From Tepidimonas fonticaldi (GTDB lineage Bacteria; Pseudomonadota; Gammaproteobacteria; Burkholderiales; Burkholderiaceae_C), in the NCBI RefSeq assembly GCF_007556755.1, contig NZ_VJOO01000008.1:45589-109588 (forward strand): a DNA stretch of 64,000 nt, written 5' to 3'. How positions within the stretch are numbered: position 1 is the stretch's first letter; each line of letters starts with the position of its first letter. This document shows positions 28,025 through 39,056 of the stretch, piece by piece. Under the pieces are notes generated by a model. That model saw only the letters and a program-made list of their open reading frames with translations, searched no databases and was not told the origin of the DNA. A program made the translations under genes and the position numbers.

Positions 28025-29344
28025 TCAGTGGAACTGCTCTTCTTCGGTCGAGCCGGCCAGCGCCTTGACGCTGGAGGAACCGCCCTGGATGACGGTGGTC
28101 ACGTCGTCGAAGTAGCCGGCGCCGACTTCCTGCTGGTGCGACACGAAGGTGTAGCCCAGTTCGCGGGCGGCGAATTCCGGCTCCTGCACCATTTCGACAT
28201 AGTGCTTCATGCCTTCGCCGCGGGCGTAGTTGTAGGCGAACTTGAAGGTGTTGAACCAGTTGATGTGGATGCCCGCCAGGGTGATGAACTGGTACTTGTA
28301 GCCCAGCGCCGACAGTTCGTCCTGGAACTTGGCGATGGTCTTGTCGTCCAGGTTCTTCTTCCAGTTGAAGGACGGCGAGCAGTTGTAGGACAGCAGCTTG
28401 CCCGGGTACTTGGCGTGGATGGCCTGCGCAAACTCGCGCGCAAAGCCCAGGTCCGGCGTGCCGGTCTCGCACCACACCAGGTCGGCGTACGGCGCGTAGG
28501 CCACGCCGCGGCTGATCGCCTGCTCCAGGCCGTTCTTCACGCGGAAGAAGCCCTCTTGCGTGCGCTCGCCGGTCAGGAACGGACGGTCGTTGGCGTCGTG
28601 ATCGCTGGTCAGCAGGTTGGCCGCTTCGGCGTCGGTGCGCGCCAGCACGATGGTCGGCACGCCCATCACGTCGGCCGCAAAGCGCGCGGCGATCAGCTTC
28701 TCGATCGCCTCTTGCGTGGGCACCAGCACCTTGCCGCCCATGTGGCCGCACTTCTTCACCGCGGCCAACTGGTCCTCGAAGTGCACGCCGGCGGCGCCCG
28801 CGGCGATCATGTTCTTCATCAGCTCGAAGGCGTTGAGCACGCCGCCGAAGCCGGCTTCGGCGTCCGCCACGATCGGCAGGAAGTAGTCGATGTAGCCGGC
28901 ATCACCGGGGCCGATGCCGCGGCTCCACTGGATCTCGTCGGCGCGCTTGAAGGTGTTGTTGATGCGGCGCACCATCGTCGGCACCGAGTCGTACGCGTAC
29001 AGCGACTGGTCGGGGTACATCGTCTCGCTGGTGTTGCCGTCGGCGGCGACTTGCCAGCCAGACAGATACACGGCCTCCAGCCCCGCCTTGGCCTGCTGCA
29101 TGGCCTGACCGGCGGTGATGGCGCCAAAGGCGTTGACGTAGCCCTTCTTGGCCTCGCCGTTGATCAGGCGCCACAGCTTTTCGGCACCGCGCTTGGCCAG
29201 CGTGTACTCAATCTGCAGCGAGCCGCGCAGGCGCACCACGTCGGCGGCGCTGTAGCCGCGCTTGATGCCCTTCCAGCGCGGATTTTCGGCCCAGTCTTTT
29301 TCGAGGGCGGCGATCTGCTGATCGCGGGTGAGGTTTTGCGTCAT
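28025..29344 (-). CDS. aceA: Isocitrate lyase
   Basis: A 439-residue enzyme (E. coli 434) cleaving isocitrate to glyoxylate and succinate in the glyoxylate shunt. The catalytic Cys is in [11 protein letters not shown], the acidic metal-binding segments in GVHFEDQ and the substrate loop [23 protein letters not shown] and [11 protein letters not shown] are also typical. The start [10 protein letters not shown] follows AGGAGTG by 6 bases. A longer open frame upstream runs through the promoter and is not used. The promoter carries two palindromes and the gene ends in a strong terminator, so it is a single-gene unit. No malate synthase is in the window. Confidence 0.97.
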   Translation of the reverse strand: MTQNLTRDQQIAALEKDWAENPRWKGIKRGYSAADVVRLRGSLQIEYTLAKRGAEKLWRLINGEAKKGYVNAFGAITAGQAMQQAKAGLEAVYLSGWQVAADGNTSETMYPDQSLYAYDSVPTMVRRINNTFKRADEIQWSRGIGPGDAGYIDYFLPIVADAEAGFGGVLNAFELMKNMIAAGAAGVHFEDQLAAVKKCGHMGGKVLVPTQEAIEKLIAARFAADVMGVPTIVLARTDAEAANLLTSDHDANDRPFLTGERTQEGFFRVKNGLEQAISRGVAYAPYADLVWCETGTPDLGFAREFAQAIHAKYPGKLLSYNCSPSFNWKKNLDDKTIAKFQDELSALGYKYQFITLAGIHINWFNTFKFAYNYARGEGMKHYVEMVQEPEFAARELGYTFVSHQQEVGAGYFDDVTTVIQGGSSSVKALAGSTEEEQFH

Positions 29345-29422
29345 GACAACACTCCTGTGGTGATGGGAAACCCTGGCGGGGACCGGTGCAGCCGGGTGGC
29401 GATACCCCGTCCCGTTGCCCAC

Positions 29423-29474
29423 AGTATAGGTCTTATATAAGACATAAAACTTGTCTTGTGTCTTATACAAGACA
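29423..29474 (-). promoter_or_regulatory. aceA promoter with two operator-like palindromes
   Basis: A -10 TATACT (minus strand, 29428-29423) lies about 80 bases before the aceA ATG. Just upstream are a perfect 14-bp palindrome GTCTTATATAAGAC (29430-29443) and a second, TGTCTTATACAAGACA (29459-29474), with centres 30 bp apart on the same helix face. An outward-facing pair AGACA-N7-TGTCT lies between them. The AT-rich block is unlike its GC-rich surroundings. The first site covers the spacer upstream of the -10, as a repressor site would. Confidence 0.65.
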
Positions 29475-29580
29475 TTTTTAGCACCATGAAAATCAACGCC
29501 TTGGACGCTTTGTTTCGTATCACGGAATTTTGATTGCACCCCGCAAAACCCGGCGTAGCGGCGAACCGAATCGGGTTTCA

Positions 29581-29614
29581 TGATTGCGCATCCGTTTTCC
29601 ATGATGCGCAATCA
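29581..29614. repeat. 12-bp perfect inverted repeat with 10-base loop
   Basis: TGATTGCGCATC and its exact complement GATGCGCAATCA are separated by CGTTTTCCAT. It lies 7 bases beyond the stop codon of the minus-strand secreted protein and about 240 bases upstream of aceA. There is no T-tract on either side, so it is not a classic terminator. It could be an operator or an RNA 3' end structure. The rest of the aceA upstream gap (29475-29580) holds only a 15-codon ATG frame with no support. Confidence 0.6.
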
Positions 29615-29621
29615 ACATCGG

Positions 29622-30278
29622 TCACCGCTCGGCGCCGGGGCCCGCGGTGCGGCGCAGCTCCCACCGCGCGGACAGGCGGCCGGCAAACGTCACCTGCAGC
29701 CGCGCCCCGTCCGGGCCTGCCGTGAGCCGCACGCCGGGCTGCGGCGCGGGATCGACCGCCGCAACCGACAGCAGGCCGTCCGGCCAGGTCACGGCCAGAT
29801 CGGCCTCCATGGGCAAAAAGCCATCCAGGTAGCGGCGCATCAACGGCCCGGCGTGCAGACGCCAGCGGCCATCGCCCAGCGGATCGAGCGCACGCGAGCG
29901 CAGTTCGATGCACACCGTGGCGCCCCGCCCCACCCCCGCCAGTTCGACGCGGTGGTCCTCGACCCAGGCGCGCTCCACCCCGCGCGCCTGGGTGATGCGG
30001 ATGGATTCGACCCGATCGCGGTTGAACAGCACCACCACGCGGGCGTTGGGGTCCAGGCGCAGGTGGCAGGTCTCCACGCGCACGACGCCCGTGCGCAGGC
30101 TGTCGTCGTCGATGCGCACGCGCGACTCGTAGCCATAGGCGTGGGGATCGGGCCGCTCCGCCAGCAGCCGGAGCTCGCCCTCGCGCGCAATGTCGTCGAA
30201 CTCGAGCGGACGGGCCTGCGCCCCAGCGGCGAGGGCGAGGGCGCCGAGCGCCCCCCAGACAATGCGCAAGACGGCCAT
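29622..30278 (-). CDS. Secreted protein of unknown function
   Basis: A 218-residue protein with a signal peptide (MAVLRIVWGALGALALAAGAQARP, likely cleavage after AQA). The rest is beta-rich and soluble, with paired charged strands (ESRVRIDDDSLRTGVVRVETCHLRLDP, VVVLFNRDRVESIRITQARG), and two Cys that could form a periplasmic disulfide. GGAGGTG lies 5 bases upstream of the chosen ATG; a start 11 codons earlier would disrupt that site. I recognise no domain. It lies 67 bases downstream of nadA on the same strand. Confidence 0.75.
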   Translation of the reverse strand: MAVLRIVWGALGALALAAGAQARPLEFDDIAREGELRLLAERPDPHAYGYESRVRIDDDSLRTGVVRVETCHLRLDPNARVVVLFNRDRVESIRITQARGVERAWVEDHRVELAGVGRGATVCIELRSRALDPLGDGRWRLHAGPLMRRYLDGFLPMEADLAVTWPDGLLSVAAVDPAPQPGVRLTAGPDGARLQVTFAGRLSARWELRRTAGPGAER

Positions 30279-30345
30279 GGGCACACCTCCGGGCAATCGA
30301 TGCCCCATTGTGCCCGGATGCCGCGCCGCGCGTGCGCGCAGGGGA

Positions 30346-31443
30346 TCAGGCCGCGCCGATGCCGGGGACCAAGGCCCCCGCCGGCTCGCCCCGCTTGAGG
30401 GCGGCGGTGAAGGCCAACATGCGATCGATGGGCTGCCGGGCGCGGGGAATCAGGGCGGGATCGACGTGGATTTCGTTGCGCCCGGTCTCCAGCACCTCCA
30501 GCACGCCGCGCAAGCCGTTCATCGCCATCCAGGGGCAATGGGCGCAGCTCTTGCACGTGGCGCTGTTGCCGGCCGTGGGCGCTTCGATGAAGCGCTTGCC
30601 CGGGTTGAGCGTGCGCAGCTTGTGCATCATGCCGTTGTCGGTGGCGACGATGAACACCGTGGCGTCCAGCTCGGCTGCGGCCTTCAGGATTTGCGAGGTG
30701 GAGCCCACCACATCCGCCTGCGCCACCACCTCGGCCGGGCTTTCGGGGTGCACCAGCACCTTGGCGCCGGGGTGATCGCGGCGCAGTTGCTCCAGCTCGA
30801 AGGCCTTGAACTCGTCGTGCACCACGCACGAGCCGCGCCACAGGACCATGTCGGCCCCGGTCTCGCGCTGGATGTAGGCCCCCAGGTGCTTGTCCGGCGC
30901 CCACAGGATCTTGTGGCCCTTGTCGCGCAAGGCCCGCACGATGTCCAGCGCGCAACTGGACGTCACCAGCCAGTCAGCCTGCGCCTTGACGGCCGCACTG
31001 GTGTTGGCATAGACGACCACCGTGCGGTCCGGATGCTGGGCGCGAAAGGCGGCAAAGTCCCCTTCCGGGCAACCCAGGTCCAGCGAGCAGGTCGCATCCA
31101 GATCGGGCATCAGCACGGTTTTTTCGGGCGAGAGGATCTTGGCCGTCTCCCCCATGAAGCGCACGCCCGAGACGATCAGGGTGCGCGCCGGGTGGTCGCG
31201 CCCAAAGCGCGCCATCTCCAGCGAGTCGCTGACGATGCCGCCCGTCTCCTCGGCCAAATCCTGCAGGTCCGGGTGCACATAGTAGTGCGAGACCATGACC
31301 GCGCCGCGCTCGCGCAACAGCGTCCGGATGCGGGCTTTGAGGGCCTCGCGCTCGGCGGGCGAGGGCTCCTCGGGCACGCGTGCCCAGGCGTGGCGGGTGG
31401 TGCAGGCCGGCTGCTCGACGTCGATTTCGATGAGGGATGCCAT
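30346..31443 (-). CDS. nadA: Quinolinate synthase NadA
   Basis: A 365-residue [4Fe-4S] enzyme that condenses iminoaspartate with dihydroxyacetone phosphate to quinolinate in NAD synthesis. The conserved [35 protein letters not shown], and the three cluster-type Cys regions ([15 protein letters not shown] and [14 protein letters not shown]) are all present. [14 protein letters not shown] and HPESP are further landmarks. It is followed on the same strand by nothing of the pathway but preceded by nadC 11 bases upstream, so nadC-nadA is an operon; nadB is not in the window. Confidence 0.97.
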   Translation of the reverse strand: MASLIEIDVEQPACTTRHAWARVPEEPSPAEREALKARIRTLLRERGAVMVSHYYVHPDLQDLAEETGGIVSDSLEMARFGRDHPARTLIVSGVRFMGETAKILSPEKTVLMPDLDATCSLDLGCPEGDFAAFRAQHPDRTVVVYANTSAAVKAQADWLVTSSCALDIVRALRDKGHKILWAPDKHLGAYIQRETGADMVLWRGSCVVHDEFKAFELEQLRRDHPGAKVLVHPESPAEVVAQADVVGSTSQILKAAAELDATVFIVATDNGMMHKLRTLNPGKRFIEAPTAGNSATCKSCAHCPWMAMNGLRGVLEVLETGRNEIHVDPALIPRARQPIDRMLAFTAALKRGEPAGALVPGIGAA

Positions 31444-31454
31444 GGTGGGGATAC

Positions 31455-32357
31455 TCAAAGGGGTTGCAGCCGCATGGACAGGTCGATGGCCTGGACATCC
31501 TTGGTCAGCGCCCCGACCGAGATGCGGTCCACGCCGGTTTCGGCCAGCGCGCGCACGGTCTGCAGGTTGACACCGCCGGAGATCTCCAGCACGGCGCCGC
31601 CGCCCGGGTGGGCGTCGTTCAGGGCGACCGCCTCGCGCAGGGTCGGCAAATCCATGTTGTCGAGCAGAATCACGCGCGCACCGCCATCCAGCGCTTCGCG
31701 CAACTGCGCCAGCGTCTCGACCTCGATCTGCACGAACAGCGCCTGGGGCGCGAGGGCCTGCACCCGCGCGAGCGCCGCCCGCACGCCGCCGGCGGCGGCG
31801 ATGTGGTTTTCCTTGATCAGCACCGCGTCGTGCAGGCCCATGCGGTGGTTCAGCCCGCCGCCCGTGCGCACGGCGTACTTTTGCGCCACGCGCAGGCCAG
31901 GCAGCGTCTTGCGCGTGTCGCAGATGCGCGCACGCGTGCCCGCCACCGCCGCCACATAGCGCGCGGTCTGCGTGGCCACGGCCGACAGCGTCTGCAAAAA
32001 ATTCAATGCGGTACGCTCGGCCGACAGCAGAGCGCGGGCATGGGCCTCGACTTCGAACACGACCCCATCGCGCTCGACCTGCTGGCCATCCGGCACCCGC
32101 CAGTGCCATTGCGCACCGGGGTCCAGCGCATGCACGGCCGCGCGCACCCAGGGCTCGCCGCACACCACGGCCGGCTCGCGCGCGATCACCCGCGCCCGCA
32201 TGCGCAGGCCGGGATCCACCAGCGCGGCGGTCAGATCGCCGCCGCCCAGGTCCTCGGCCAGCGCACGGGCGACGTCGGCCGCCGCCTGCGCGGCGATGTC
32301 CGGCAGCGGCGGCTGCAACGACAGGGGGTCGGGGCGTGCGGGGTCGCTCATCGGCAT
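31455..32357 (-). CDS. nadC: Nicotinate-nucleotide pyrophosphorylase (carboxylating) NadC
   Basis: A 300-residue enzyme (E. coli 297) converting quinolinate and PRPP to nicotinate mononucleotide. Family blocks: [31 protein letters not shown], the [31 protein letters not shown] active-site segment, [22 protein letters not shown] and the [27 protein letters not shown] phosphate-binding end. The ATG of MPMSD is chosen for the GGAG 8 bases upstream; an ATG two codons on is possible. It is divergent from panB. Confidence 0.96.
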   Translation of the reverse strand: MPMSDPARPDPLSLQPPLPDIAAQAAADVARALAEDLGGGDLTAALVDPGLRMRARVIAREPAVVCGEPWVRAAVHALDPGAQWHWRVPDGQQVERDGVVFEVEAHARALLSAERTALNFLQTLSAVATQTARYVAAVAGTRARICDTRKTLPGLRVAQKYAVRTGGGLNHRMGLHDAVLIKENHIAAAGGVRAALARVQALAPQALFVQIEVETLAQLREALDGGARVILLDNMDLPTLREAVALNDAHPGGGAVLEISGGVNLQTVRALAETGVDRISVGALTKDVQAIDLSMRLQPL

Positions 32358-32469
32358 GCCAAAAACTCCGGAAACCGCAAGCATAGCGGCATCCACACCC
32401 CTGCGCCTGCCCCGCGCTGCAAGGGCAGACGCATCGACTAGACTTGCGCGTCTTGGAGGACAGGACGCC

Positions 32470-33345
32470 ATGACCGACACCACACCGCGCACCCCGTACG
32501 GCACCTTGCCAGCTGCCGCGCCCTTGCCGCCGCGCAAGCCCATCAGCCTGCCGCGCCTGCAGGAGATGCGCGAGCGTGGCGAGAAGATCGCCATGCTCAC
32601 CGCCTACGACGCGACGTTTGCCGCCGTGGCCGACGCCGCCGGCGTGGACTGCCTGCTGGTGGGCGACTCGCTGGGCATGGTGTGTCAGGGGCGCCCCAGC
32701 ACGGTCGGCGTGTCGTTGCAAGAGATGTGCTACCACACCGAAAGCGTGGTGCGCGGCCTGCGCCGCGTGCAGGGCACCGTGTGGGTGATCGGCGACCTGC
32801 CCTTCGGCAGCTATCAGGAGTCGCGCGAGCAGGCCGTGCGCAGTGCCGCCGCGCTGATGCAGGCCGGCGCGCACATGGTCAAGCTCGAAGGCGGTGGCTG
32901 GACGGTGGAGACGGTGCGGTTTTTGGTGGAGCGCGGCATCCCCGTCTGCGCCCACCTGGGCCTGACGCCGCAAACGGTGCACGCCATCGGCGGCTACCGC
33001 GTGCAGGGTCGCAACGACGCAGAGGCGCAGCAACTGCGCCGCGACGCGCTGGCGCTGCAGGATGCCGGCGCGACGATGCTGGTGCTGGAGATGGTGCCCG
33101 CCGCGCTGGCAGCCGAAATCACCCAGCAACTGCCGCGCTGCCACACCATCGGCATCGGAAGCGGCAACGGCACCGCCGGCCAGGTGCTGGTGATGCACGA
33201 CATGCTGGGCATCCACCTGGGCAAGACGCCGAAGTTCGTGCGCAACTTCATGGACGGGGCGGCCAGCGTGCGCGACGCCATGGCCGCCTATGTCGCCGCC
33301 GTCAAGGCCGGCACCTTCCCCGACAACACCGCGCACGCGTGGTAA
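32470..33345 (+). CDS. panB: 3-methyl-2-oxobutanoate hydroxymethyltransferase PanB
   Basis: A 291-residue enzyme (E. coli 264) adding a hydroxymethyl group from methylene-tetrahydrofolate to ketoisovalerate, first step to pantoate. The first 25 residues are a Pro/Ala-rich extension. Metal and substrate sites: [54 protein letters not shown] (catalytic Glu) and [26 protein letters not shown] lies 10 bases before the ATG. panC follows after 51 bases, a normal panBC operon. Confidence 0.97.
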   Translation: MTDTTPRTPYGTLPAAAPLPPRKPISLPRLQEMRERGEKIAMLTAYDATFAAVADAAGVDCLLVGDSLGMVCQGRPSTVGVSLQEMCYHTESVVRGLRRVQGTVWVIGDLPFGSYQESREQAVRSAAALMQAGAHMVKLEGGGWTVETVRFLVERGIPVCAHLGLTPQTVHAIGGYRVQGRNDAEAQQLRRDALALQDAGATMLVLEMVPAALAAEITQQLPRCHTIGIGSGNGTAGQVLVMHDMLGIHLGKTPKFVRNFMDGAASVRDAMAAYVAAVKAGTFPDNTAHAW

Positions 33346-34248
<903 letters not shown>

Positions 34249-34263
34249 CGCCCCCGAAGGACA

Positions 34264-35286
34264 TCACTCCGCCACCGGATCGCGCGCCATCAACCGCGCG
34301 ACCGCATCGCGCGGCTGCAGGGCGCCGTCCAGCAGCGCCACCACGGCATCGGTGATCGGCATGCGCACCCCCAGCGAACGGGCGCGCTGCGCCACGGTGC
34401 GCGCGCTGTACACCCCCTCGGCCACGTGCCCGAGCGAATCCACCGCCTGGGTCAGCGTCAGGCCCTGGGCCAACAGCAGCCCGACCTGGCGGTTGCGGCT
34501 CAGGTCGCCGGTGGCGGTCAACACCAGATCGCCCAAGCCGGACAGGCCCATGAAGGTCTCAGCCCGCGCCCCGAGCGCCAGCCCCAGGCGGGTCATCTCG
34601 GCCAGGCCGCGGGTGATCAAGGCCGCCCGGGCGTTGTGCCCCAGACGCAGGCCATCGCACAACCCGGTGGCGATGGCCATGACGTTTTTGACCGCACCGC
34701 CGACTTCGACGCCGACGATGTCGTCGTTGGCATAGACGCGCAGGGTCGGGCCATGGAAAGCGGCCACCAAGGCGTCGCGCACCGGGGCCTGGGCACCGGC
34801 CGCCACCAACGCCGTCGGCAGGCCGGCCGCCACTTCCTGCGCAAAGCTGGGGCCGCTCAGCACCCCGACGCGCAGGTCCGGGGCCACCCGGGCGGCGATT
34901 TCGTGCCCCAACAAGCCGTCGGCGCTGGGCTCGCACGCTCGCTCGAAGCCTTTGCACAGCCAGGTGACGGGAATGTCGCCACGGCCCGCGGCGGGCAAGG
35001 CGCCGGACAGCCACTGCAACCATTGCCGCAACCCCGCCATCGGGGTGGCGATGACGACCAAGTCGGTGGCCGCCAGCGACGGCGCCAGCGATGCCGGGTC
35101 GCCCCCGTCGCACTCGAGCGACTGCGGCAATGCCGCCCCCGGCAGATAGCGGGCATTGACGCGCTCGCTTTGCAGACGCTCGGCCTGCGCGCGGTCGCGG
35201 GCCCACAAGCGCACTCGGTGGGTGCCGGCCGCCGCGATGGCGAGGGCCGTCCCCCAGGCGCCGGCGCCGATCACGGTCAGGTGCAT
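34264..35286 (-). CDS. gpsA: Glycerol-3-phosphate dehydrogenase [NAD(P)+] GpsA
   Basis: A 340-residue enzyme reducing dihydroxyacetone phosphate to glycerol-3-phosphate for phospholipid synthesis. The N-terminal Rossmann loop is [15 protein letters not shown]; further sites are [33 protein letters not shown] (catalytic Lys) and [18 protein letters not shown]. It ends the secB-side cluster: yibN-type rhodanese, grxC, secB, gpsA, all on the minus strand, an order common in proteobacteria. The gap to secB is 58 bases. Confidence 0.97.
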   Translation of the reverse strand: MHLTVIGAGAWGTALAIAAAGTHRVRLWARDRAQAERLQSERVNARYLPGAALPQSLECDGGDPASLAPSLAATDLVVIATPMAGLRQWLQWLSGALPAAGRGDIPVTWLCKGFERACEPSADGLLGHEIAARVAPDLRVGVLSGPSFAQEVAAGLPTALVAAGAQAPVRDALVAAFHGPTLRVYANDDIVGVEVGGAVKNVMAIATGLCDGLRLGHNARAALITRGLAEMTRLGLALGARAETFMGLSGLGDLVLTATGDLSRNRQVGLLLAQGLTLTQAVDSLGHVAEGVYSARTVAQRARSLGVRMPITDAVVALLDGALQPRDAVARLMARDPVAE

Positions 35287-35344
35287 GGCAGCGGCAGAAA
35301 AGCGGTTGGCGACAGGGCGGGCCGGTCACCCGCCGCGGCGCCCA

Positions 35345-35803
35345 TCAGGCGGTGACGATGCGCGGCGCGTCGTCCTGCTGCTGGGCCTGCTGCTGCTCGT
35401 ACATGGCCTGGAAGTTGATCTCGGCCAAATGCACGGGCGGGAAGCCGGCGCGCGTGATCACGTCGGCCACGTTGGCGCGCAGGTAGGGATAGATGATCTG
35501 CGGGCAGGCGATGCCCATGATCGGGCCCATTTGCTCCTGCGGCAGGTTGCGGATCTCGAAAATCCCCGCCTGCTTGCACTCGACCAGAAACACGGTGCGC
35601 TCACCGATCTTGGTGTGCACGGTGGCCGCGACCGCCACCTCGTACACGCCATCGGCCACCCCCTTGGCTTCGACACCCAACTGGATGTCCACGCTGGGTT
35701 GCTGCTGCTCCAGGAAGATGGCAGGGGAGTTCGGCTGCTCCAGCGAGGCCTCTTTCAGATAGATGCGCTGGATCTGGAAAACGGGGGTTTGATCGTCGGA
35801 CAT
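35345..35803 (-). CDS. secB: Protein-export chaperone SecB
   Basis: A 152-residue homotetrameric chaperone that keeps preproteins unfolded for SecA. The family sequence is clear: [100 protein letters not shown]. The C-terminus is [16 protein letters not shown], a Gln-rich SecA-binding-type tail. A 142-base gap with no gene separates it from grxC. Confidence 0.97.
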   Translation of the reverse strand: MSDDQTPVFQIQRIYLKEASLEQPNSPAIFLEQQQPSVDIQLGVEAKGVADGVYEVAVAATVHTKIGERTVFLVECKQAGIFEIRNLPQEQMGPIMGIACPQIIYPYLRANVADVITRAGFPPVHLAEINFQAMYEQQQAQQQDDAPRIVTA

Positions 35804-35945
35804 GGTCGAAGTCGGTTGAGCGGCACCCGCCGGCGGCGGATGCCCGGGTATAGCCGCCCCCAGGAGTGCGGGATGCGCCGCACGGGGGCCGGCGAGACGG
35901 GTGGATTATGACAGCGGCAACCGAGCCGGCGGGGAGCGGCCGACC

Positions 35946-36212
35946 TCAGCCGCCCTGACCCTGCAGCAACGGCACCAGGCCGCCGCGGGCATCGAGGGCG
36001 TGCAGGTCATCGCACCCCCCGATGTGGCGCCCGTCGATGAAGATCTGCGGCACGCTGGTGCGCCCGACCAGCCGCGCCATCTCCTGGCGAACCTCCGGCT
36101 GGCCATCGACGTTGATCTCCTCCCACTCGGTCACGCCGCGCGCGCGCAACAGCGCCTTGGCCCGGTGGCAATAGGGGCAGTAGTCACTGCTGAAAATCTT
36201 GACATGTGCCAT
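35946..36212 (-). CDS. grxC: Glutaredoxin 3
   Basis: An 88-residue dithiol glutaredoxin. The active site is [12 protein letters not shown] (CPYC), followed by the cis-Pro loop [26 protein letters not shown] with the GG-type glutathione-binding turn. It reduces protein disulfides using glutathione in the cytoplasm. It is 24 bases downstream of the rhodanese gene and precedes secB, the usual betaproteobacterial arrangement. Confidence 0.96.
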   Translation of the reverse strand: MAHVKIFSSDYCPYCHRAKALLRARGVTEWEEINVDGQPEVRQEMARLVGRTSVPQIFIDGRHIGGCDDLHALDARGGLVPLLQGQGG

Positions 36213-36236
36213 GCGGTTGCCCTTTGCGGTGCGCGA

Positions 36237-36647
36237 TCAGGCCTTTTGGACCGGCAGGTTGGCGCCGCGCCAGGCGGCCATGCCGCCCGACAGCGAGACC
36301 GCCTTGTCGTAACCCAGCTTCTTGGCGATGGCCACGGCGCGGCGCGAGCGCATGCCCGACGCGCACACCAGCACCAGCGGCGTCGCCTTGTTTTTGACGG
36401 CCTGGGGCAACTGCTGCTCCAGCGCGTCCAGCGGAATGTTGCGCGCCCCCGCCACATGCCCGGCAGCAAACTCGGCGGGCGAGCACACGTCGATCACGGC
36501 CGCCTTCTCACGGTTGATGAGTTGCACCGCCTCGGTCGGCGACACACCCGCTCCGCCCGCCGCGCCGCCCAACGCCGGCCACATGAGCATCACGGCCGAG
36601 CCGACCGCCACCGCCACCAACATCCAGTTTTCGATCAAAAAATCCAC
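36237..36647 (-). CDS. Membrane-anchored rhodanese (YibN type)
   Basis: A 136-residue protein with one N-terminal transmembrane helix ([20 protein letters not shown]) followed by a rhodanese domain: [26 protein letters not shown] and the active-site loop [20 protein letters not shown], then SLSGGMAAW. The start is a GTG (VDFLIENW read as M); no ATG fits ahead of the helix. The family, YibN in E. coli, sits in the inner membrane before grxC and secB. Its sulfur acceptor is unknown. Confidence 0.92.
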   Translation of the reverse strand: MDFLIENWMLVAVAVGSAVMLMWPALGGAAGGAGVSPTEAVQLINREKAAVIDVCSPAEFAAGHVAGARNIPLDALEQQLPQAVKNKATPLVLVCASGMRSRRAVAIAKKLGYDKAVSLSGGMAAWRGANLPVQKA

Positions 36648-36699
36648 GGTCCGCCTTGGTTTGGAATCGATCGGGACAGCCCCGTCCCGGCAGACCGGT

Positions 36700-36709
36700 A
36701 TTCTAGAAT
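36700..36709. promoter_or_regulatory. Palindromic ATTCTAGAAT, -10 hexamers on both strands
   Basis: The ten bases contain TAGAAT on either strand, between the divergent rhodanese (start 53 bases to the left) and gpmA (start 47 bases to the right). Both are plausible -10 distances. I see no good -35 for either, so this is tentative. Confidence 0.35.
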
Positions 36710-36755
36710 GTGGGTTTTCCCTTTGTCGCCCCACCCGGGAATCCCCCCTGCCGCC

Positions 36756-37499
36756 ATGCACAAGCTCGTCCTGATCCGCCACGGAGAGTCCACCTGGAAC
36801 CTCGAGAACCGCTTCACCGGCTGGACCGATGTCGACCTCACGCCCACGGGGGTGTCGCAGGCCATGTCGGCGGGGCGGCTGCTCAAGGCCGAAGGCTGGG
36901 ACTTCGACCTGAGCTTCACCAGCGTGCTCAAGCGCGCCATCCACACGCTGTGGTACGTGCTGGACGAGATGGACCGCGTCTGGCTGCCGGTGATCAAGGA
37001 CTGGCGGCTCAACGAACGCCACTACGGCGCCCTGCAGGGCCTGAACAAAGCGGACATGGCCAAGCAATACGGCGACGAGCAGGTGCTGGTCTGGCGCCGC
37101 AGCTACGACACGCCGCCGCCGCCGCTGGCCCCCAACGACCCGCGCGGCCAGCGCCAGGACCGGCGCTACGCCGCCCTGCCGCCGGAGCAGATTCCCCTGA
37201 CCGAGTGCCTGAAGGACACCGTGGCGCGCGTGGTGCCCTGCTGGAACGACACCATCGTGCCCGCCATCCGCAGCGGCCAGCGCGTGCTGATCGCCGCGCA
37301 CGGCAACTCCATCCGGGCGCTCATCAAACACCTGGACGGCATCTCGGACACGGACATCGTCGGGTTGAACATCCCCAACGGCATCCCGCTGGTGTACGAG
37401 TTCGACGACGACATGAAGCCGCTGCGCCGCTACTACCTGGGTGACGCCGTCGCAGCGGAAGCGGCCGCGGCCGCCGTCGCCCGCCAAGGCAAAGCCTGA
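36756..37499 (+). CDS. gpmA: 2,3-bisphosphoglycerate-dependent phosphoglycerate mutase GpmA
   Basis: A 247-residue glycolytic enzyme (E. coli 250). The phosphohistidine loop is [20 protein letters not shown], the second active-site block [18 protein letters not shown] and the second His in [18 protein letters not shown]. It interconverts 2- and 3-phosphoglycerate through a phosphohistidine. The last 15 residues are Ala-rich and not conserved. It is divergent from the rhodanese-grxC-secB run. Confidence 0.97.
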   Translation: MHKLVLIRHGESTWNLENRFTGWTDVDLTPTGVSQAMSAGRLLKAEGWDFDLSFTSVLKRAIHTLWYVLDEMDRVWLPVIKDWRLNERHYGALQGLNKADMAKQYGDEQVLVWRRSYDTPPPPLAPNDPRGQRQDRRYAALPPEQIPLTECLKDTVARVVPCWNDTIVPAIRSGQRVLIAAHGNSIRALIKHLDGISDTDIVGLNIPNGIPLVYEFDDDMKPLRRYYLGDAVAAEAAAAAVARQGKA

Positions 37500-37585
37500 G
37501 CCCAGGCCCCGCCCGACGGGAACCGCGCCGGCGCGCCGCCGGTCCAACGTGTATAGTGGCGCGAGACGCGACGACAGGGATTGCG

Positions 37586-39049
37586 ATGGGGCAGAAACTG
37601 AAGATTGCCGGCTGGGTGGCCCTCGGGGCGCTGGCCGGCGCACTGACGACGGTGCAGCTGCAGGCGACCGCGCGGGCGACGCTCGCGCCGCTGCCGCTGG
37701 AAGAACTCCAGCAACTGGCCGCCGTCTTCGGCATGATCAAGAGCGACTACGTCGAGCCCGTCGACGACAAGAAGCTCATCACCGACGCCATCGTCGGCAT
37801 GGTGTCGTCGCTCGATCCCCACTCGCAGTATTTCGACCGCAAGAGCTTCAAGGAATTCCGCGAAGGCACCTCCGGGCGCTTCGTCGGTGTGGGCATCGAA
37901 ATCACGATGGAAGACGGCCTCGTCAAGGTCGTCACGCCGATCGAGGACTCGCCCGCCTTCCGCGCGGGCCTCAAGGCCGGTGACCTCATCACCAAGATCG
38001 ACGACACCGCCGTCAAGGGCCTGACCATCAACGACGCTGTCAAGCGCATGCGCGGCGAGCCCAACACCCAGGTGACCCTGACCGTCTTCCGCCGCGACGA
38101 AAACCGCACCTTCCCGGTGACCATCACGCGGCAAGAGATCAAGACCGTCAGCGTGCGCGCCAAGGTGGTGGAGCCCGGCTACGCCTGGGTGCGCGTGTCG
38201 CAATTCCAGGAACGCACGCTGGAGGACTTTGCCCGCAAGATCGAAGAGATCGCGCGCTCGGAGCCCGCGCTCAAGGGCCTGGTGCTGGACCTGCGCAACG
38301 ATCCGGGCGGGCTGCTGGATGCGGCGGTCGGCCTGTCGGCGGCCTTCCTGCCCGACAACGCCGTGGTGGTCACGACCAACGGCCAGCTGGAGGAAAGCAA
38401 GGCCACCTACCGCGCCACGCCGCGCGACTACCTGCGCCGTGCCGGCAACGACCCGATCGCGCGGCTGACGGCGCAAACGCAGGGGCTGTTCAAGCGCATC
38501 CCGATCGTGGTGCTGGTCAATGAGGGCTCGGCCTCCGCCAGCGAGATCGTCGCCGGTGCGCTGCAGGACCACAAGCGCGCCGTCATCATGGGCAGCCAGA
38601 CCTTTGGCAAGGGCTCGGTGCAGACGGTGCGCCCGCTCGGCCCCGATACGGCGCTCAAGCTCACCACCGCGCGCTACTACACGCCCAGCGGCCGCTCCAT
38701 CCAGGCCAAGGGCATCGTGCCCGACGTGTGGGTGGACGAAACGCCCGAAGGCAACCTGTTCGCCGCGCTGCGCACGCGCGAGGCCGACCTCGAGAAGCAC
38801 CTGGCCGGCCCGGACGAGGCCAAGTTGACCGAGGCCGAGCGGGAGGCGCTGCGCCAGCGCGAGCGCGAACGCGAGCAGGCGCGCCAGCGCCTGGAAGAAG
38901 AGCAGCGCAAGAACCCGGGCGCGCGGCTGCTGCCGGAGTTTGGGTCGGACAAGGACTTCCAGCTCCAGCAGGCGCTCAACCGTCTCAAGGGCCTGCCGGT
39001 GGTGGCCAGCAAGACCGCCGCCGAGCGCCCTGCCAAGGCCGACAACTGA
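37586..39049 (+). CDS. S41 family C-terminal processing peptidase (CtpA/Prc type)
   Basis: A 487-residue periplasmic protease. An N-terminal signal anchor (LKIAGWVALGALAGALTTVQL) precedes the family N-domain (GMIKSDYVEPVDDKKLITDAIVGMV), a PDZ domain at about 90-170 (GVGIEITMEDGLVKVVTPIEDSPA, AGDLITKID) and the S41 core. The catalytic Ser is in NEGSASASEIVAGAL near residue 317 and the Lys in FGKGSVQTV. The C-terminal 120 residues are charged and include an Arg/Glu coiled coil. These enzymes trim the C-termini of envelope proteins. GGGA lies just before the ATG. The moeB-like gene follows by 7 bases. Confidence 0.94.
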   Translation: MGQKLKIAGWVALGALAGALTTVQLQATARATLAPLPLEELQQLAAVFGMIKSDYVEPVDDKKLITDAIVGMVSSLDPHSQYFDRKSFKEFREGTSGRFVGVGIEITMEDGLVKVVTPIEDSPAFRAGLKAGDLITKIDDTAVKGLTINDAVKRMRGEPNTQVTLTVFRRDENRTFPVTITRQEIKTVSVRAKVVEPGYAWVRVSQFQERTLEDFARKIEEIARSEPALKGLVLDLRNDPGGLLDAAVGLSAAFLPDNAVVVTTNGQLEESKATYRATPRDYLRRAGNDPIARLTAQTQGLFKRIPIVVLVNEGSASASEIVAGALQDHKRAVIMGSQTFGKGSVQTVRPLGPDTALKLTTARYYTPSGRSIQAKGIVPDVWVDETPEGNLFAALRTREADLEKHLAGPDEAKLTEAEREALRQREREREQARQRLEEEQRKNPGARLLPEFGSDKDFQLQQALNRLKGLPVVASKTAAERPAKADN

Positions 39050-39056
39050 CGCTCGC

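Noticed and set aside
29486..29533. 15-codon ATG frame ([15 protein letters not shown]) upstream of aceA on the plus strand
   Set aside because: No ribosome site, no similarity, and chance frames of this size are common in AT-richer patches.
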